Origin: Madurella fahalii | Taxonomy: Eukaryota; Ascomycota; Sordariomycetes; Sordariales | Assembly: GCA_029876055.1 (NCBI GenBank) | Contig: CM056876.1 | Span: 1,984,001 to 2,048,000, forward strand | Direction of reading: 5' to 3' | DNA length: 64,000 nt | Shown here: piece by piece, positions 1 through 11,330 of the stretch | Layout: each line of letters starts with the position of its first letter | Numbering within the stretch: position 1 is the stretch's first letter | Program-made: the position numbers and the translations under genes | The notes under the pieces: model-generated | The model's input: only the letters and a program-made list of their open reading frames with translations | Databases searched by the model: none | What the model was told of the DNA's origin: nothing

Positions 1-774
1 GATGATCCAGCCCATACGCTATATCAATCGCATATACAGAGGTGTGACTTGGGCCTGGGTCATGATTTGCTTTCATCATGCGTCCATGGTAGTGACAAGC
101 CCGAGAATTATGGCCGAGTCGCCAGCATTTTGGATAAGCTAGCGACCGCCCTTAAAACAGCCCACAAAAACGGTGGGAGTCGCCAAATCCTGCCTGCCTG
201 GGTCAATCTCGAACTGCCGCCGGCGCAGGACTATGGGTTTGTCGCTCTCGCGGCCGAATTCGGCATCGCTACATATGTGAGAGCAAAAGTTGATTCGGAT
301 CCCAACTACTTGCTATTCCGGGGCGACGAAACCGATCTTATCTGGCGTATCGTGCTTGGGCCGGGCCCGGCCGCGCTACCGCAACGTGAACTCGACATCC
401 TTAGCAAATCCAAGGGTGATATAGATGACTGGAACGATTATCTTTCTGAAATGAGGCGATTCAGGGTTAAATATATAGACTTCAACCCCGCTGGGCGGTA
501 CCGGCTTGCTTGCGACCTCATACGTACAACCTCGGAGAGGGTTAAGGACCCAACAGCGCTGCGGAAACTGCTGATTCCGCTGCGGCGCGAGGTTGTCCAG
601 GCGGGAGACGGTCGCAAGAAACAAGACGATTTTGGCATCCTGGTTCCAGTAAGCGATAGTGGCAGCAGGGAACTACCGTATTGGGCTGCAGTAGTTGAGC
701 TGCTTGAGAGTTACGGCGGGAAGGACTCGCTCGGGAGGCGGATAGGCAACACTGTGGCTTCCTGGCTTCGCTAG
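1..774 (+). CDS. Uncharacterised protein, C-terminal part (5' truncated by window edge)
   Basis: The reading frame is open from base 1, with no stop upstream of the first internal start-like codon, so the gene begins outside the window; 257 residues are visible and end at TAG 772-774. The visible part is soluble, with no membrane segment or signal peptide. It holds an aromatic block around LPAWVNLELPPAQDYGF, a segment beginning YVRAKVDSDPNYLLFRG, and a charged C-terminal third. I do not recognise a domain. Fungal NACHT/ankyrin-type proteins have similar tail compositions, but that is only an impression. No intron is needed to keep the frame open. Confidence is high that it is coding, because of its length and codon pattern, and low on function. 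Confidence 0.7.
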   Translation, partial: DDPAHTLYQSHIQRCDLGLGHDLLSSCVHGSDKPENYGRVASILDKLATALKTAHKNGGSRQILPAWVNLELPPAQDYGFVALAAEFGIATYVRAKVDSDPNYLLFRGDETDLIWRIVLGPGPAALPQRELDILSKSKGDIDDWNDYLSEMRRFRVKYIDFNPAGRYRLACDLIRTTSERVKDPTALRKLLIPLRREVVQAGDGRKKQDDFGILVPVSDSGSRELPYWAAVVELLESYGGKDSLGRRIGNTVASWLR

Positions 775-1408
775 CTTGGGAATTTGTTGAAAGAGTGTTT
801 GATAATGAGAGCGTATCTTTGGACTGTAGGAAACGTCTCACGATGCTGTATCTTACAAAGATCTCTTATCCCACACATATACCAACAGCATCCGTACAAG
901 TTTCATCTGGGTATAGTTATAGTTATTCTTAACCTTTTCTGTTTCTACTATGGTTCCCCTTCCGTTCCCTTCCTCCATTAAGCTTGGGACTAGGCTCCAT
1001 AGAGTACAGTAAGCATCGAGAGCTACGGTACAGTACGGTGAAACGTTTCTTAGGCCCGAAGGATAGAGGCTCTCCTAAATAATAACCACTAAAAAAGCTA
1101 CCGTTACAACCCGGTGGAGCCGGTATCTGTATAAGCGGCCAAGACCATGCTTGGACAATCCAAGATCGGCAGCAGGGTACGCCTGTGCGCTTAACCAGAT
1201 GCCTAAAGCTTCGGTCTATTTCATCCCGGGCGGTCAGCGATTTCGGTTTGTTTATCCCGCTTTACCCGGCAATGTGACGTCTTCACCCTGTTTGCGGGGC
1301 CAACTACCAGGCCCGCGGTGATGGTTCACTTACATATTGCGAGGGCGAGCCTCTCTGTTGCCAACGGTTCTTTGCGGCAGAGAGGCAGAGATCGACCAAG
1401 TCCACACC
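775..1408. other. Intergenic region with two TACAGTA motifs
   Basis: This holds the 3' flank of the first gene and the promoter of the GH43 gene. It contains a TACAGTA at 1005-1011 and a GTACAGTAC at 1028-1036, members of the recurrent motif reported in the findings. No gene is seen here. Confidence 0.6.
1028..1036. promoter_or_regulatory. GTACAGTAC motif copy
   Basis: This is one of at least eight intergenic copies of the 9-mer GTACAGTAC/GTACTGTAC. It lies about 370 bp upstream of the GH43 start. Its function is unknown. Confidence 0.4.
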
Positions 1409-3746
1409 ATGTTTCTCACTCGTCTGCTACTGGGGCTCTCGGCCTGCATGCTTGTCCCCGTAGGACATGCAGCCAATTCCACCTACTATAATCCCATATT
1501 TCCCGGCTTCTACCCGGACCCGAGCTGCATATATGTTCCAGAGCGCGACAATACCTTCTTCTGTGCCTCTTCGAGCTTCAATGCATTCCCCGGTATCCCT
1601 ATCCATGCTAGCAAGGATCTGCAGAACTGGAAGTTGATCGGCCATGTACTGAACCGAAGGGAGCAGCTGCCCCGATTGGCCGAGACCAACCGGTCAACAA
1701 GGTGACCAACTGATAAGCAAGTTCCCTGTGGATCACCATGGCTAACTTCTTCAAAGTGGCATATGGGCACCAACGCTTCGCTTTCATGATGAGACCTTCT
1801 GGCTAGTCACTACCCTTGTGGATGATGACCGCCCCCAAGCGGACTCTTCTAGATGGGATAATGTGCGAAATCGGTGGTGAATTCTTGTGTTTCTCCGTAC
1901 TGACTTGTTGCCACAGATAATCTTCAAGGGCAAGGACCCCTACGATCCGGCCTCATGGTCCAATGCTGTCCACTTCAACTTCACCGGATACGATCCGGAG
2001 CCCTTCTGGGATGTGGACGGGAAAACTTACATCAATGGTGCGCATGCCTGGCAGGTTGGGTAAGCTCTTCTCCGTTTTTGCTCGTATTTCCATTTAAGGC
2101 TTACCCTCCATATAAGACCCTACATTGAGCAAGCCGAGGCGAACCTTGATACGGGTGAGGTTGGCGAGTGGCATATCATTTGGAATGGAACCGGTGGCTT
2201 GGTGTGTTTTTTTTCCTTCTCCGGTTTTAAGCTGACTTCATCTGACCGTCGCCGGCTCAGGCCCCTGAAGGACCGCATATCTATCACAAGGATGGCTGGT
2301 ATTACCTCTTAGCTGCGGAGGGTAGGTGGATGTCTTGTCGGGACTTTCTAGCACGGAGTAGAGCTGACGGGAATGCAGGGGGTACTGGCATCAACCACAT
2401 GGTGACCATGGCCCGATCGAAGAACGTGTCCGGACCCTATGAGTCTTACGCTGGAAACCCAGTGTTGACTAATGCCAACACTACGAGCTACTGTAAGAGA
2501 TATCACTCTCCTGAACGACACTTTAAGGATGCTGATGATTCGTGGGCAGTCCAAACCATTGGTCATGCCGATTTATTCCAAGATGGCAACGGCAACTGGT
2601 GAGAGGCAGCACAACCCCTATGATATGAGTGGAAGGGATACTAACAGGAGCATCGTAGGTGGGCCGTCGCTCTCTCGACTCGCTCCGGGCCAGACTACCT
2701 CCACTTCCCCATGGGCAGAGAGACCATCATGACCCCAGTGAGCTGGCCAGAGGGGGAATTCCCAACATTCACCCCCGTCACTGGCAGGGTGAGCGGTTGG
2801 CCGATGCCTCCCACAGCCACCGATATCCGCGGGGTCGGGTAAGTCCAGTAATCCCTTCCCTCCCTAACTAAAGAGAGGGAAAAAAGAAGAAAAGAAAATC
2901 TCACTAACCTTCTTAACCCAACCCCAGCCCCTTCGTCAACCACGCCGAACCCGAGATCCTCATCTTTTCCGCCGACACCACCCTCCCCCCGCACCTCACA
3001 CACTGGCGTTTTCCCATCCCCTCCTCCTTCACCCCCTCCCCGCCCGAAAAGCCCAACACCCTCCGCCTGACCCCGTCCACCCTCAACTTGACGGCGCTCA
3101 ACGGCAACTACGCCGGCCCTTCCGGGCAGACCTTCATCTCGCGCCGGCAGCAGCACACGCTCTTCACCTTCAGCGTGGACCTCGACTTCTCGCCGAGCGC
3201 CCTGGAGGAGGAGGCCGGCGTGACGGCCTTCCTGACGCAGAACCACCACCTCGACATGGGCATCGTCATGCTCCCTCCCAACGCTAGCACGGCTACTCTG
3301 CCGGGCCATTCGGCGGAGGAAGAGGAGGGAGCACTGATCCCCCACGTGCGCTTTCGCGGGGAATCGTACGTGCCGGTGCCGGCGCCCCTGGTGGTCCCCG
3401 TGCCGGAGGCCTGGAGGGGCAAGCCGCTGAGGCTGGAGATCAAGGCGGCGAATATGACGCATTACACATTCAGCGTGGGGCCAGCGGAGGCGAGGTCGCT
3501 GATGCAGACTTTGTTGTACGCTTCGAACGAGCCGGTTAGTTGGGGGTTTACTGGTGAGTTAATATTTTTTTTATTTTTTTTTTTTTTTGCCCTCCTAATA
3601 TTTATGCCTCGAGATGGAGAGATTGCTGACTGCGTTTTACAGGCGTGCTGCTTGGTATTTACAGCACGAGCAACGGTGGAAATGGGACGACACCGGCGTA
3701 CTTTTCGAACTGGCAGTACCTCCCACAGGGGCAGTTCAGAGATTGA
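1409..3746 (+). CDS. Secreted glycoside hydrolase family 43 (beta-xylosidase / alpha-L-arabinofuranosidase)
   Basis: I model ten exons: 1409-1701, 1757-1862, 1917-2059, 2117-2201, 2261-2321, 2379-2492, 2550-2598, 2659-2838, 2928-3553 and 3643-3746. All introns are GT-AG, and together the exons give 586 residues. A signal peptide covers about residues 1-21 (ending VGHA). The GH43 five-bladed propeller follows, with the general base Asp37 in FYPDPS, the pKa-tuning Asp in DPEPFWDVDG, and the general acid Glu in APEGPHIY. The C-terminal half (exons 8-10) looks like the beta-sandwich appended to fungal GH43 beta-xylosidases. The enzyme should release xylose or arabinose from xylan side chains or oligosaccharides outside the cell. 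Exact substrate specificity cannot be read from sequence alone. The start was chosen because it gives a clean signal peptide; the frame is open further upstream without one. Confidence 0.9.
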
Positions 3747-4031
3747 TGACTTAATATGAGGGGTGGATATACCTTTGGTGTTTTCTAATTTCCAGGGACG
3801 GATATATTCATGTACCAAAATGGTTATGTAACTGATGATGTGCGGAAAACCCAAACAACCACGCTCTATGCTGATGCGCCGGGTATTTGATTACCATGCA
3901 CCGCTTGGGCATCCCCAACAAGCCACAATCATGCCTAGGCCAACTTGATTCTAGGACAGATTCAACTCCTTTCTATTTTGCCCTTCTATTTCTTGTGATA
4001 AATGGCGGAGAGCACGGGTGGACACGGCGGC

Positions 4032-5813
4032 TTAAACTGTACCTTTCCGTCTCCTGACCTCGATCTTGACCTGCACCGGGGGGATAATAGTACCTCCGAT
4101 CCATAGGTTCTTCGGCTTCTCGGGTAGAGGTTTAAGTTCATAATTCTCTAGCAAATAAGCCAGTATGATCTTGAGTTCGTGCGCGACGAAGAAGCGCCCA
4201 GGACTGAGGCCTATTGTCAGTATTTCCATGCATCACTCCATTTAGAGGCGGAAGACAAAGGGGCAACTCACCAGGCATGCCGCCCATGGCTGAAAGGGAG
4301 GTACTCAGCGCTTGTCGTCACCATCCCCAGCCTCATCACGGCCATCGCCTCGTCCGCGTCCCGCTTCTCCTCGGCCGGCCGCGCCTCGTAGGCCTCTCGC
4401 GCGCGCGAGAACCGCCAGGGGTCGTATCGGTCCGGGTCCTCATACAACTCCGGGTCGCGGTGCGTCCCGGCCATGTCGAGCATCAGAGACGCACCGTACG
4501 GCGCGTGCCATCCCTCGACCGTGTTCGTCACCCCCTCGGGGGCGACAACCTTGCGGTGGGTGAGCGCCGTGGCAAAGTTGCTGAAGCGCATGCTCTCCTT
4601 GATGGCGCTATCGGTGCGGTGGAGGCGTGCCAGGCCCTGCTTGGTCCAGGCGCCGTTTTCCTCGGCGAAGACGCGGGCGGTTTCCTCCCGGATGGTGTCG
4701 AGGCAGTTAAGGGAGGGGTCGGAGGAGAGGAGGTCGAGAACCAGGTTGAAACCCGTCAGGACGGTCGTGTGGATGGCGGCAAACTCTACGGGAAGCAGTC
4801 GCTTCGAGAGCATTTCCGGATTGAGTTCATGCCCGAGGCCCTCGGTTTTCGCCTGACGGATCAGCCAGGTCAGCATGTCTTCTGGCGGCCGCCAGTCGTC
4901 GTAGGCTGGGTCAACGCCCGAGGCCTTGCGCGTCATGTCATACAAGCGTTGCTCAATGAGCGGCTTGGCCTTGAGGTACGACTTGCGCCAGTGCCACCGG
5001 TTGGAAAGGGCGCAGATAGGGCCCACGAGGGGTTGGAATATGCGGGGAAACATCTGGAGAATGAAGCTATTGCGGACGACATCGTCGGCAAAGGCGACCT
5101 GGCCGTCGAGGAATTCCTGATCCCGACATAGAGGAGCGCCAACTAGGATCCGGTTGGTCACGCGCGGGACAATGCCCAGCCAAGCTTCCCAGAGGTTTAG
5201 GGACTTCCAGTTTTCCGTATCTTTGCCAAAGGCGGCGTCTATTGCTCCATGCACCTCGTCCTGTAGGCCGGGGATAAGGCCGACAAGATTGCGGGCAAGG
5301 TGCTTGTGGATGGTCTGGATGGGGAACTGGTCATCGATACCAAAGAACTGGTAGTCGTTGTGCAGGGCGTCTCGGTGGGCTTCCTTGGTGGACAGCACTC
5401 GGTCGGGGAGTTCGAGCATCCAGGCCGTCTGTGATCGGGGGACGACGATCTCCTGCGGGCGGCTCGGGGCCGAGGGGACTACGAAAGCGCGGCCATGCTT
5501 CGAGTACTATCAATAGCTAGCGGGTTAGAACCTGCGGAGGCGGCCGAGAGGAGCGGTCATGGCGAAATGGACGCTGGTATACCTTGTCATAGCCCTCGGC
5601 AACCCACATGTTGTAGCGGGTTACAAAATACAGCCAGTTCTTGACGGTGCCCAGGAAGCCGTCGGCAAAACCGACCCTGGGCAGCGACTTGGGATACCGG
5701 GGCTTCCATGTGAAGTCGACGATAAAGGAGCCGATTGTAAAGACAACGATGAGAGCGGCGATGCGACCTGGCGTTATCGATTCGAGCAGTTGGGAGCTCA
5801 GTCCCGGGGCCAT
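4032..5813 (-). CDS. Cytochrome P450 monooxygenase (membrane-anchored, fungal ent-kaurene-oxidase-like)
   Basis: Three exons on the minus strand (5583-5813, 4272-5506, 4032-4203) encode 545 residues, normal for a fungal microsomal P450. The N-terminus has one hydrophobic anchor (IAALIVVFTIGSFIVDF). The body shows an I-helix region with AAIHTT, the K-helix ExxR in IKESMR, and a heme loop FSHGRHACPGRFF whose Cys codon is split by the last intron. Overall resemblance is to the fungal ent-kaurene-oxidase/CYP68-like clan of multifunctional oxidases of terpenes and other secondary metabolites. No terpene cyclase, PKS or NRPS gene lies nearby, so the substrate is unknown and a secondary-metabolite cluster is not supported here. 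It is divergent from the nuclease gene at 6684. The heme loop sits in Phe-Ser-His-Gly rather than the commoner Phe-Gly-x-Gly. Confidence 0.9.
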
Positions 5814-6683
5814 GGCTGATACAGTCCAGGGTTCGGTGGGCGATGAATTGCGGTGAAATCAGTCGGGTCGGCTCTTTGTTGAAGGAGCAGCCGGCGGTAT
5901 TTGGATGCTATACAGCAGCGTGCATTGCTGGCTCTCCATGTCGCCGCCGTCTCCGTCAGCATGACTTGGACGTTGGCGTGCGCAGCGGGTGAAACAGAGG
6001 GCCGAGCCGCTGACAAGCCTTGTTGGGGGCTCCCCTGAGATCGCCAGGGGTTGAGCTGCGCCTTGCCGGGCTGGCGTTAGCCCACTTTAATCCGCTCTAG
6101 GCTACGCTACAGTGCTCGGCCGGTCATCTGGGGCACCCCGTTCATCGAACGCACACCCCGACGATCTCGCCCCAGTCGACCCAACCTCCACAGAAGCCTG
6201 CCGCATCAGCCGCATCGTCGGGTTTCACAATTTCGATGGGCTGAGCTCAACCCGTTCATGACCGCGCAAAGCGTGCGTCTGATTTGCTGTAACGGTTAGA
6301 CGCATTCGGCATTCGCATTCGCATTCGCATGGAATTCCATAAGGTATCAACAGGCTTTCGCCAGCTGCGCAACCCAGGCAGATTGATACTACTGCCGAGC
6401 GGACAGTCCGCCACGGCGTTGATGTAAACAAGAGTTTCTTTGTCTCGAGACCTTACCCAAGTTTAAGTTTAAGGTTATATTAGTACCACGAGCACTCCGC
6501 ATATGTGTGGGGTGAGGTGGAGATGACGAACGGCGCCCACTCTTGTCTTCAGCGAAACGGACCTGCTGCCTGGAGCTGTTCCGCCAGCCTGAGTTCGTGC
6601 GACTTGGACGCCTCCCGCTCGCTTTTCTGGTATTTTACCCGACGCTGCCTCCCTCGGACGACGTGGTAGAGTCCAGGCCCGCC
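5814..6683. other. Divergent intergenic region between P450 and Artemis-like gene
   Basis: This 870 bp serves as the 5' flank of both neighbours. A short degenerate hexamer array (cattcg units) lies near 6303-6330. Small ORFs here are not convincing. Confidence 0.55.
6303..6330. repeat. Short hexanucleotide repeat (CATTCG)n
   Basis: Four to five near-tandem copies of the unit cattcg/gcattc are visible directly. It is in intergenic DNA and no function is inferred. Confidence 0.6.
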
Positions 6684-9010
6684 ATGTCCACCTTCAACGG
6701 CCTTGTGGCTGAGTTCCCGGACATCAGAGGCAAGCACTGCTCCTTGTGTGCAGTTGACGCCAGCTCACCGATTTGCAGTCGACTACTTCCGCTCCCACGC
6801 AGACCTTGGGCCGCCATTAGCATGTTTCTTGAGCCATATCCATAGTGACCATCTCGCTGGTTTGGAGACGCTCCGGTCACCGTTGTATGAGGCCCAACCT
6901 GGATCCAGCAATCCCTTTTCTGGGATTTCTGACGCGCGATGCCTAGTGTCTACTGCTCCGCCGCCACAAGAGAAATGCTTCTCCGCCTAGAGAGGTTTCC
7001 GTGTCGCATCAACTATGCGAATGGCATCTTGGAGGCACGTATACAGCGATATCGCCATCTCAGGAACCTGCTCGTAAGACTAACCCTGTCACTGTGTTTT
7101 CCTGCCTAACCGTCCTTCTCAAGAAACCTCTACCCCTGGAGACACCAACAACCCTCGAGCTCTCGCCCGGAAACAACATTCAGGTTACTCTCTTCGACGC
7201 CAACCACTGCCCCGGCGCCGTCATGTTCTGTGAGTGCCAACCAAGCTGAAGCCGTCTCGACCTTGTACTGAGATTGGGCCCTGGAGTGCTCGAGGGTCAG
7301 GGCAAGGCTGTTCTCTATACTGGAGATATCAGGAGCGAGCCGTGGTTCGTGAATGCTATAGCTAGGTCTCCGCCGCTGATCGAGTATTCCTCTGGCCTTA
7401 AGACGCTTGACACAATCTATCTCGACACATCCTTCGTTGACGATGTGGAGTTTCCAACCAAATCGGAGGGCATTAGCGAGCTGCTTCAGAAAGTCTCGAG
7501 ATACCCTGCCGATACCATCTTTCATTTTCAAGCTTGGACTTATGGGTACGTCCCCATCTTGAAGAGTAAAACTCCTGCAAAAATCGCTTTCCAACCTTTC
7601 TCTAGATACGAGGACGTATGGATTGCTCTTTCAAAAGCCCTAGGATCCAGGGTATGCGGCCTTCTCTGCGTTCACGATGAGCATCCGCTGACCCCAACTG
7701 CGTAGATCCATGTCGACGAATACAAAATGTTGATGTTCCGTTCGCTAGTGTCCAAACACCCCGATAATCAGTTCGCCCCCCAGTTACATCTCGCCCCAGA
7801 AGCCCCTGGGTTGGTGGGCTTCATGTGCGGCAACACATACCATCCAGGTTGTCTGACTCTCGATGAGACAGTTCGTCTCCATAGTTGCGAGAAGGGGAAC
7901 TACTGCCAGACGGTACAGAAATCGCCGGTTGTGTGGATTCGTCCCATCATCGCCCGACTTCCGGACGGCCTATATATAGCTGAGGTTGGCGTAGGAGGAG
8001 GCGGAGATGACTTGGAGCGGGAGGCGGAGCTCGATTATCTCTCGGTAGCGGACATTGAGTCCTTCCTTGAGGTGTAAGTCTCACTTTCCCTGACTAGTAA
8101 TATTCTCTAACTATGTAGGCTCCGTGATGCCGATTATGTTGCCCATGAACTCGAAGAAATTCGTCAGTTTCTACTCAGCGCCGTGGCTAATGGCAGGAAA
8201 GTCCCACTCGATTTGGAACGAGCTGCCTTTAAAGAAGACAACAAGACAGACCTCGTCCACGGCATCCAAGCAATAACCAACAGGTTGAAGCTGCGCAATA
8301 AGCAGCTTCCACCCAACGGCGCCGATGCCCGGGCTCTACCCAACGTCATTACGTTTCCGTATTCACGGCATTCATCTTACACCGAGCTTTGCAACCTTGT
8401 AAATACATTCAGGCCTGGGGACGTGTGGCCGTGTACCGTCGACGTGCCCAGATGGCTCCTCGAAGGTTTGGATCGCCCCGATGTTCTGTTGATATCAGCT
8501 ACTAAGGCGGACTGTTTAGACATCACGGTCAACAATCTCTTTTCAGAACAGTGTTCTGGGAATAAGTTCCGGCACGATGAGATGATGCGGGAGCGGTTTG
8601 GAGATCAACAGAACCGCACAATGGGCGAGGTTGATAGCCAGGTTTCCGTCGCCTCTGCTGTCACTCTACTCTATCATTCGCCAGCCCCCCTGGACGAACC
8701 TGTACCAACTCGTTGCGATCAACGATCCCCGATAGCAGAGACTTCGGCTGAGGACGTGATCATCGACACTAGAACACCTGATTCCGATGATTGCATGCAC
8801 ACGTACGAGTCAACAGGCCTCAACGACGTTGATCCAACAAGACTTCGGGATTCGCAGGAATCGACCATTTCGGCTCAGGCTCTTGAGATTCGCTTAACTG
8901 CATTTCAAGCAGTTTTGGCCAATGCCCAAGGCCGGGCCGGCGTGGAAATAGGCTTGCTGTCTACAACAGACAACCACTCTAAGCTGGACGAAGACCTTAC
9001 TTTTACATAA
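6684..9010 (+). CDS. Artemis/SNM1-type metallo-beta-lactamase beta-CASP DNA repair nuclease
   Basis: Nine exons (6684-6729, 6779-6884, 6947-7073, 7124-7229, 7287-7545, 7606-7651, 7706-8073, 8119-8465, 8520-9010) give 631 residues. The N-terminal half is the metallo-beta-lactamase fold: motif 1 Asp within DYFRS, the zinc motif SHIHSDHLAGLE, then FDANHCPGAVMF and LYTGDIRSEPWF. The beta-CASP part follows (YLDTSF, HVDEY, and FPYSRHSSYTEL as the late Ser/His motif). The first intron (6730-6778) has a GC donor in ideal context (AG|GCAAGC). The last intron (8466-8519) is 54 nt with no in-frame stop, so retention would simply add 18 residues. Family members (Artemis, Pso2/SNM1) trim or open DNA ends in interstrand crosslink repair and end joining. 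The order of motifs and the lack of a long N-terminal zinc finger favour the Artemis branch. The C-terminal tail after about residue 470 is low-complexity and acidic, as expected for a regulatory tail. Confidence 0.88.
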
Positions 9011-9771
9011 ACCTGGGCTTGAATACCTTGCAGGCTTTTAGCATAATATTAGCATTACGATGAGCATTCTCTTAGCGAGCACTAGCTTGGGTGGCGGGGG
9101 GTCAACGGTAACTTCGGTCTGGCCCGGGCATCATGCCCTGTTGGGTGCTCGCGCCGCCTCACCTAGAGATTTGAAGGGGGGTCAACAAGACCTCACTTTT
9201 TGATATCCAACTGCCGATCCCCCATACCGTCCTAACGCAGGCCTGAAACGTGGAACCAATACAACCTTCTCCCGGCCGGAAAACGAATTATTCCACAAAT
9301 CCGTTGCCATTCCGGCCTTGCCAAGGCTGGTGAAGCTGGATCATGAGAACCATACTCGATTCGGACGCTGCCGCAGAATATTAATTCCAGCAGTCGCAAA
9401 GACGACCGCACGCTTGGGTAACTTCCGATCGATTATCACCGGTGCACACCACATAATATGGGGAGATTTAGCCACAACCATGCAGCAGACATTCTGGGAT
9501 ACTTTGAGCCTAAATGCAACCTAACCTTCCACAAGCGAGCATGGGGAAGCCGTTTTGCGACGACAGGAGCTGTCTTTGCGCGGGGAGGGCGGGTGGAGCG
9601 GGTGATGGCCGTTGGCGAGATATAAGAATGCCGCGCTCCAACAACAACCCGGTTCCTGCAGCCACACCTTCCTTCTCCCCGGTATCTGGGTTCCTCGACC
9701 GGGGCTTGCCAAGTCGATCAGCTGCACGGGTCGTAACCAGGCGCATCAGGTGGCCACCTCATAGCTTCAAA
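9011..9771. other. Intergenic region / promoter of second GH43-like gene
   Basis: No protein gene can be supported here. The right end carries a TATA-like element (9619-9627) 145 bp before the start of the next gene. Confidence 0.5.
9619..9627 (+). promoter_or_regulatory. Candidate TATA box (GATATAAGA) of the GH43-like gene
   Basis: GATATAAGA lies 145 bp upstream of the ATG at 9772. The same nonamer occurs upstream of the AA9 gene at 38361-38370. Strongly expressed fungal secreted hydrolase genes often have TATA boxes; the assignment is inference. Confidence 0.4.
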
Positions 9772-11039
9772 ATGAGGTGGATAAAGCCCGGGACGGTCCT
9801 CAGCCTCGCCGCTCTCCTATCATCGTGGTGCTGCCATGCACTTAGTATTGGCAGATCCGGTTCGGCTGGGCTTACGATCGACACCGCGGGGGTTAGCGGT
9901 CAAGTGACGAGGCGTGCCGATCCGAGTCTGGCCGGGTACTTGGGAGTGTTCTTCCTCGGGGCTGACCCTTATGTTTACTTCTACCTCAGCAATGGCAACG
10001 ACCCTCTGTCCTTCAGGGCCCTCAACCGGGGAGCCGCCATCATGAGACCGACGAAGGGGACCGGGGGTGTTCGGGATCCTACCATCATCGCAGGTGGTGG
10101 CAGCGAAGCTGGAAAGAAGTGGTATATAATAGGGACAGACCTGCACATTGGGAGGGTAGGTTGGACTCGGGGTTCACCCTGAATTATTTATTGGTCCTGA
10201 CGCCAGGATAGACAACATGGGATGCGGCACAGCGAACTGGATCAAGGGGGATTTTCGTTTGGGAAAGTACAGACCTCGTCAATTGGGTGAATGAGAGGCT
10301 GGTTGTTGTCGAGGATGGTACTGCCGGCATGGTCTGGGCACCCGAGGCGATCTGGGATCCCGCGAAAGGCATAGTATCCCACCATCACGAGGGGGCCGGT
10401 TCTTAAGACTGACTTGATAACCAGGCCAGTATCTGGTCCATTGGGCGTCAAAATTCGTGAGGAAACACCCCATCCCTGGGCAATGGGTTGTGTCTGGAAG
10501 TTCATCACTCACTTATCTTGCAGTACCCTACATCTGATCCGAGACACACGGGCGCGCCGTCAAATATCCGCATCCGCTACGCCTACACCAGCGACTTTAC
10601 AACATTCACGGCACCCCAAACTCTCATCGACAAATCGCCCACCAACATTATCGACTTGAACTTCCTTCCCCTAAACGGAAGCGACGGACAGTCCTTCCTG
10701 CGGTTCATGAAGGATGAAACCCAAAAGAACGTTTTTGTCGAGGTGTCTAACACGGGGCTGTTCGGCACTTGGACCCGGCCGGGCGGCGGCTCGGCGATTA
10801 TAGAGCGGAACGTGGAAGGCCCCGCAGCGTACTTGGACAACCAAAACCCCAGCAAGGTGCATCTGCTCCTGGACTTTTACGGTGGGGACGGGTACCGGCC
10901 GTACGAGAGCACAAATCCGGCGAGTAACAGCGGGTGGGCGGCGAGCAACAGGGGGAATTTCCCGAGGAACTTGAGACATGGCAGCGTGTTGCCTGTGAAC
11001 CAAACCCTGTATGAGGCGTTGAGGGCGAGGTGGGGGTAG
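9772..11039 (+). CDS. Secreted GH43-like glycosidase (arabinanase/arabinosidase type)
   Basis: Four exons (9772-10155, 10212-10368, 10425-10456, 10524-11039) give 362 residues. The start was chosen at the ATG giving a signal peptide (MRWIKPGTVLSLAALL, ending about CCHALS), although the frame stays open upstream. The single-domain propeller carries GH43-type landmarks: RDPTIIAGG (likely general-base Asp), VWAPEAIWD, and NVEGPAAYLD (likely general-acid Glu). Intron 2 (10369-10424) is only resolved with a GC donor (AAAG|GCATAG), and exon 3 is just 32 nt. Related fungal sequences are usually labelled GH43 arabinosidases. Substrate is uncertain (arabinan, galactan or xylan side chains). It is distinct from the larger GH43 at 1409: no C-terminal sandwich and little similarity outside the motifs. 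Confidence 0.82.
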
Positions 11040-11247
11040 ATGGAAGAAAACAGGACGGTGTTGTGAGATGCTTAACCGCTGTTGGGGTGCAGTGAAATCT
11101 CCGGAGTGGGACGGCCTCGACGCTCCCGAAACAACTCAAATTTTTTGGGGTACACTGGTTCACAATGAGATGCATCTCGCCTTCGGCCGGCGGCCGCTTT
11201 CCTCTCTTCCGGTTGGCCATCCGAAAGCCGAGTGGCCGCGAGACAAA
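11040..11247. other. 3' flank of GH43-like gene
   Basis: Short non-coding sequence leading into the 14-bp tandem array. No polyadenylation signal is obvious. Confidence 0.4.
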
Positions 11248-11330
11248 GATGCACTTACACTGATGCACTTACACTGATGCACTTACACTGATGCACTTAC
11301 ACTGATGCACTTACACTGATGCACTTACAC
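11248..11330. repeat. 14-bp tandem repeat, six copies
   Basis: The unit GATGCACTTACACT is repeated six times head to tail with no mismatch, lacking only the final base (83 bp). It lies about 210 bp past the stop of the GH43-like gene. It is a perfect minisatellite, so expansion is probably recent. No protein is encoded across it. Confidence 0.97.

Noticed and set aside
4214..5131. 305-codon plus-strand ORF opposite the P450
   Set aside because: Antisense shadow of the P450 exon.
4032..5813. Secondary-metabolite cluster around the P450
   Set aside because: Neighbours are a GH43 hydrolase and a DNA-repair nuclease; no backbone synthase, transporter or cluster regulator is nearby.
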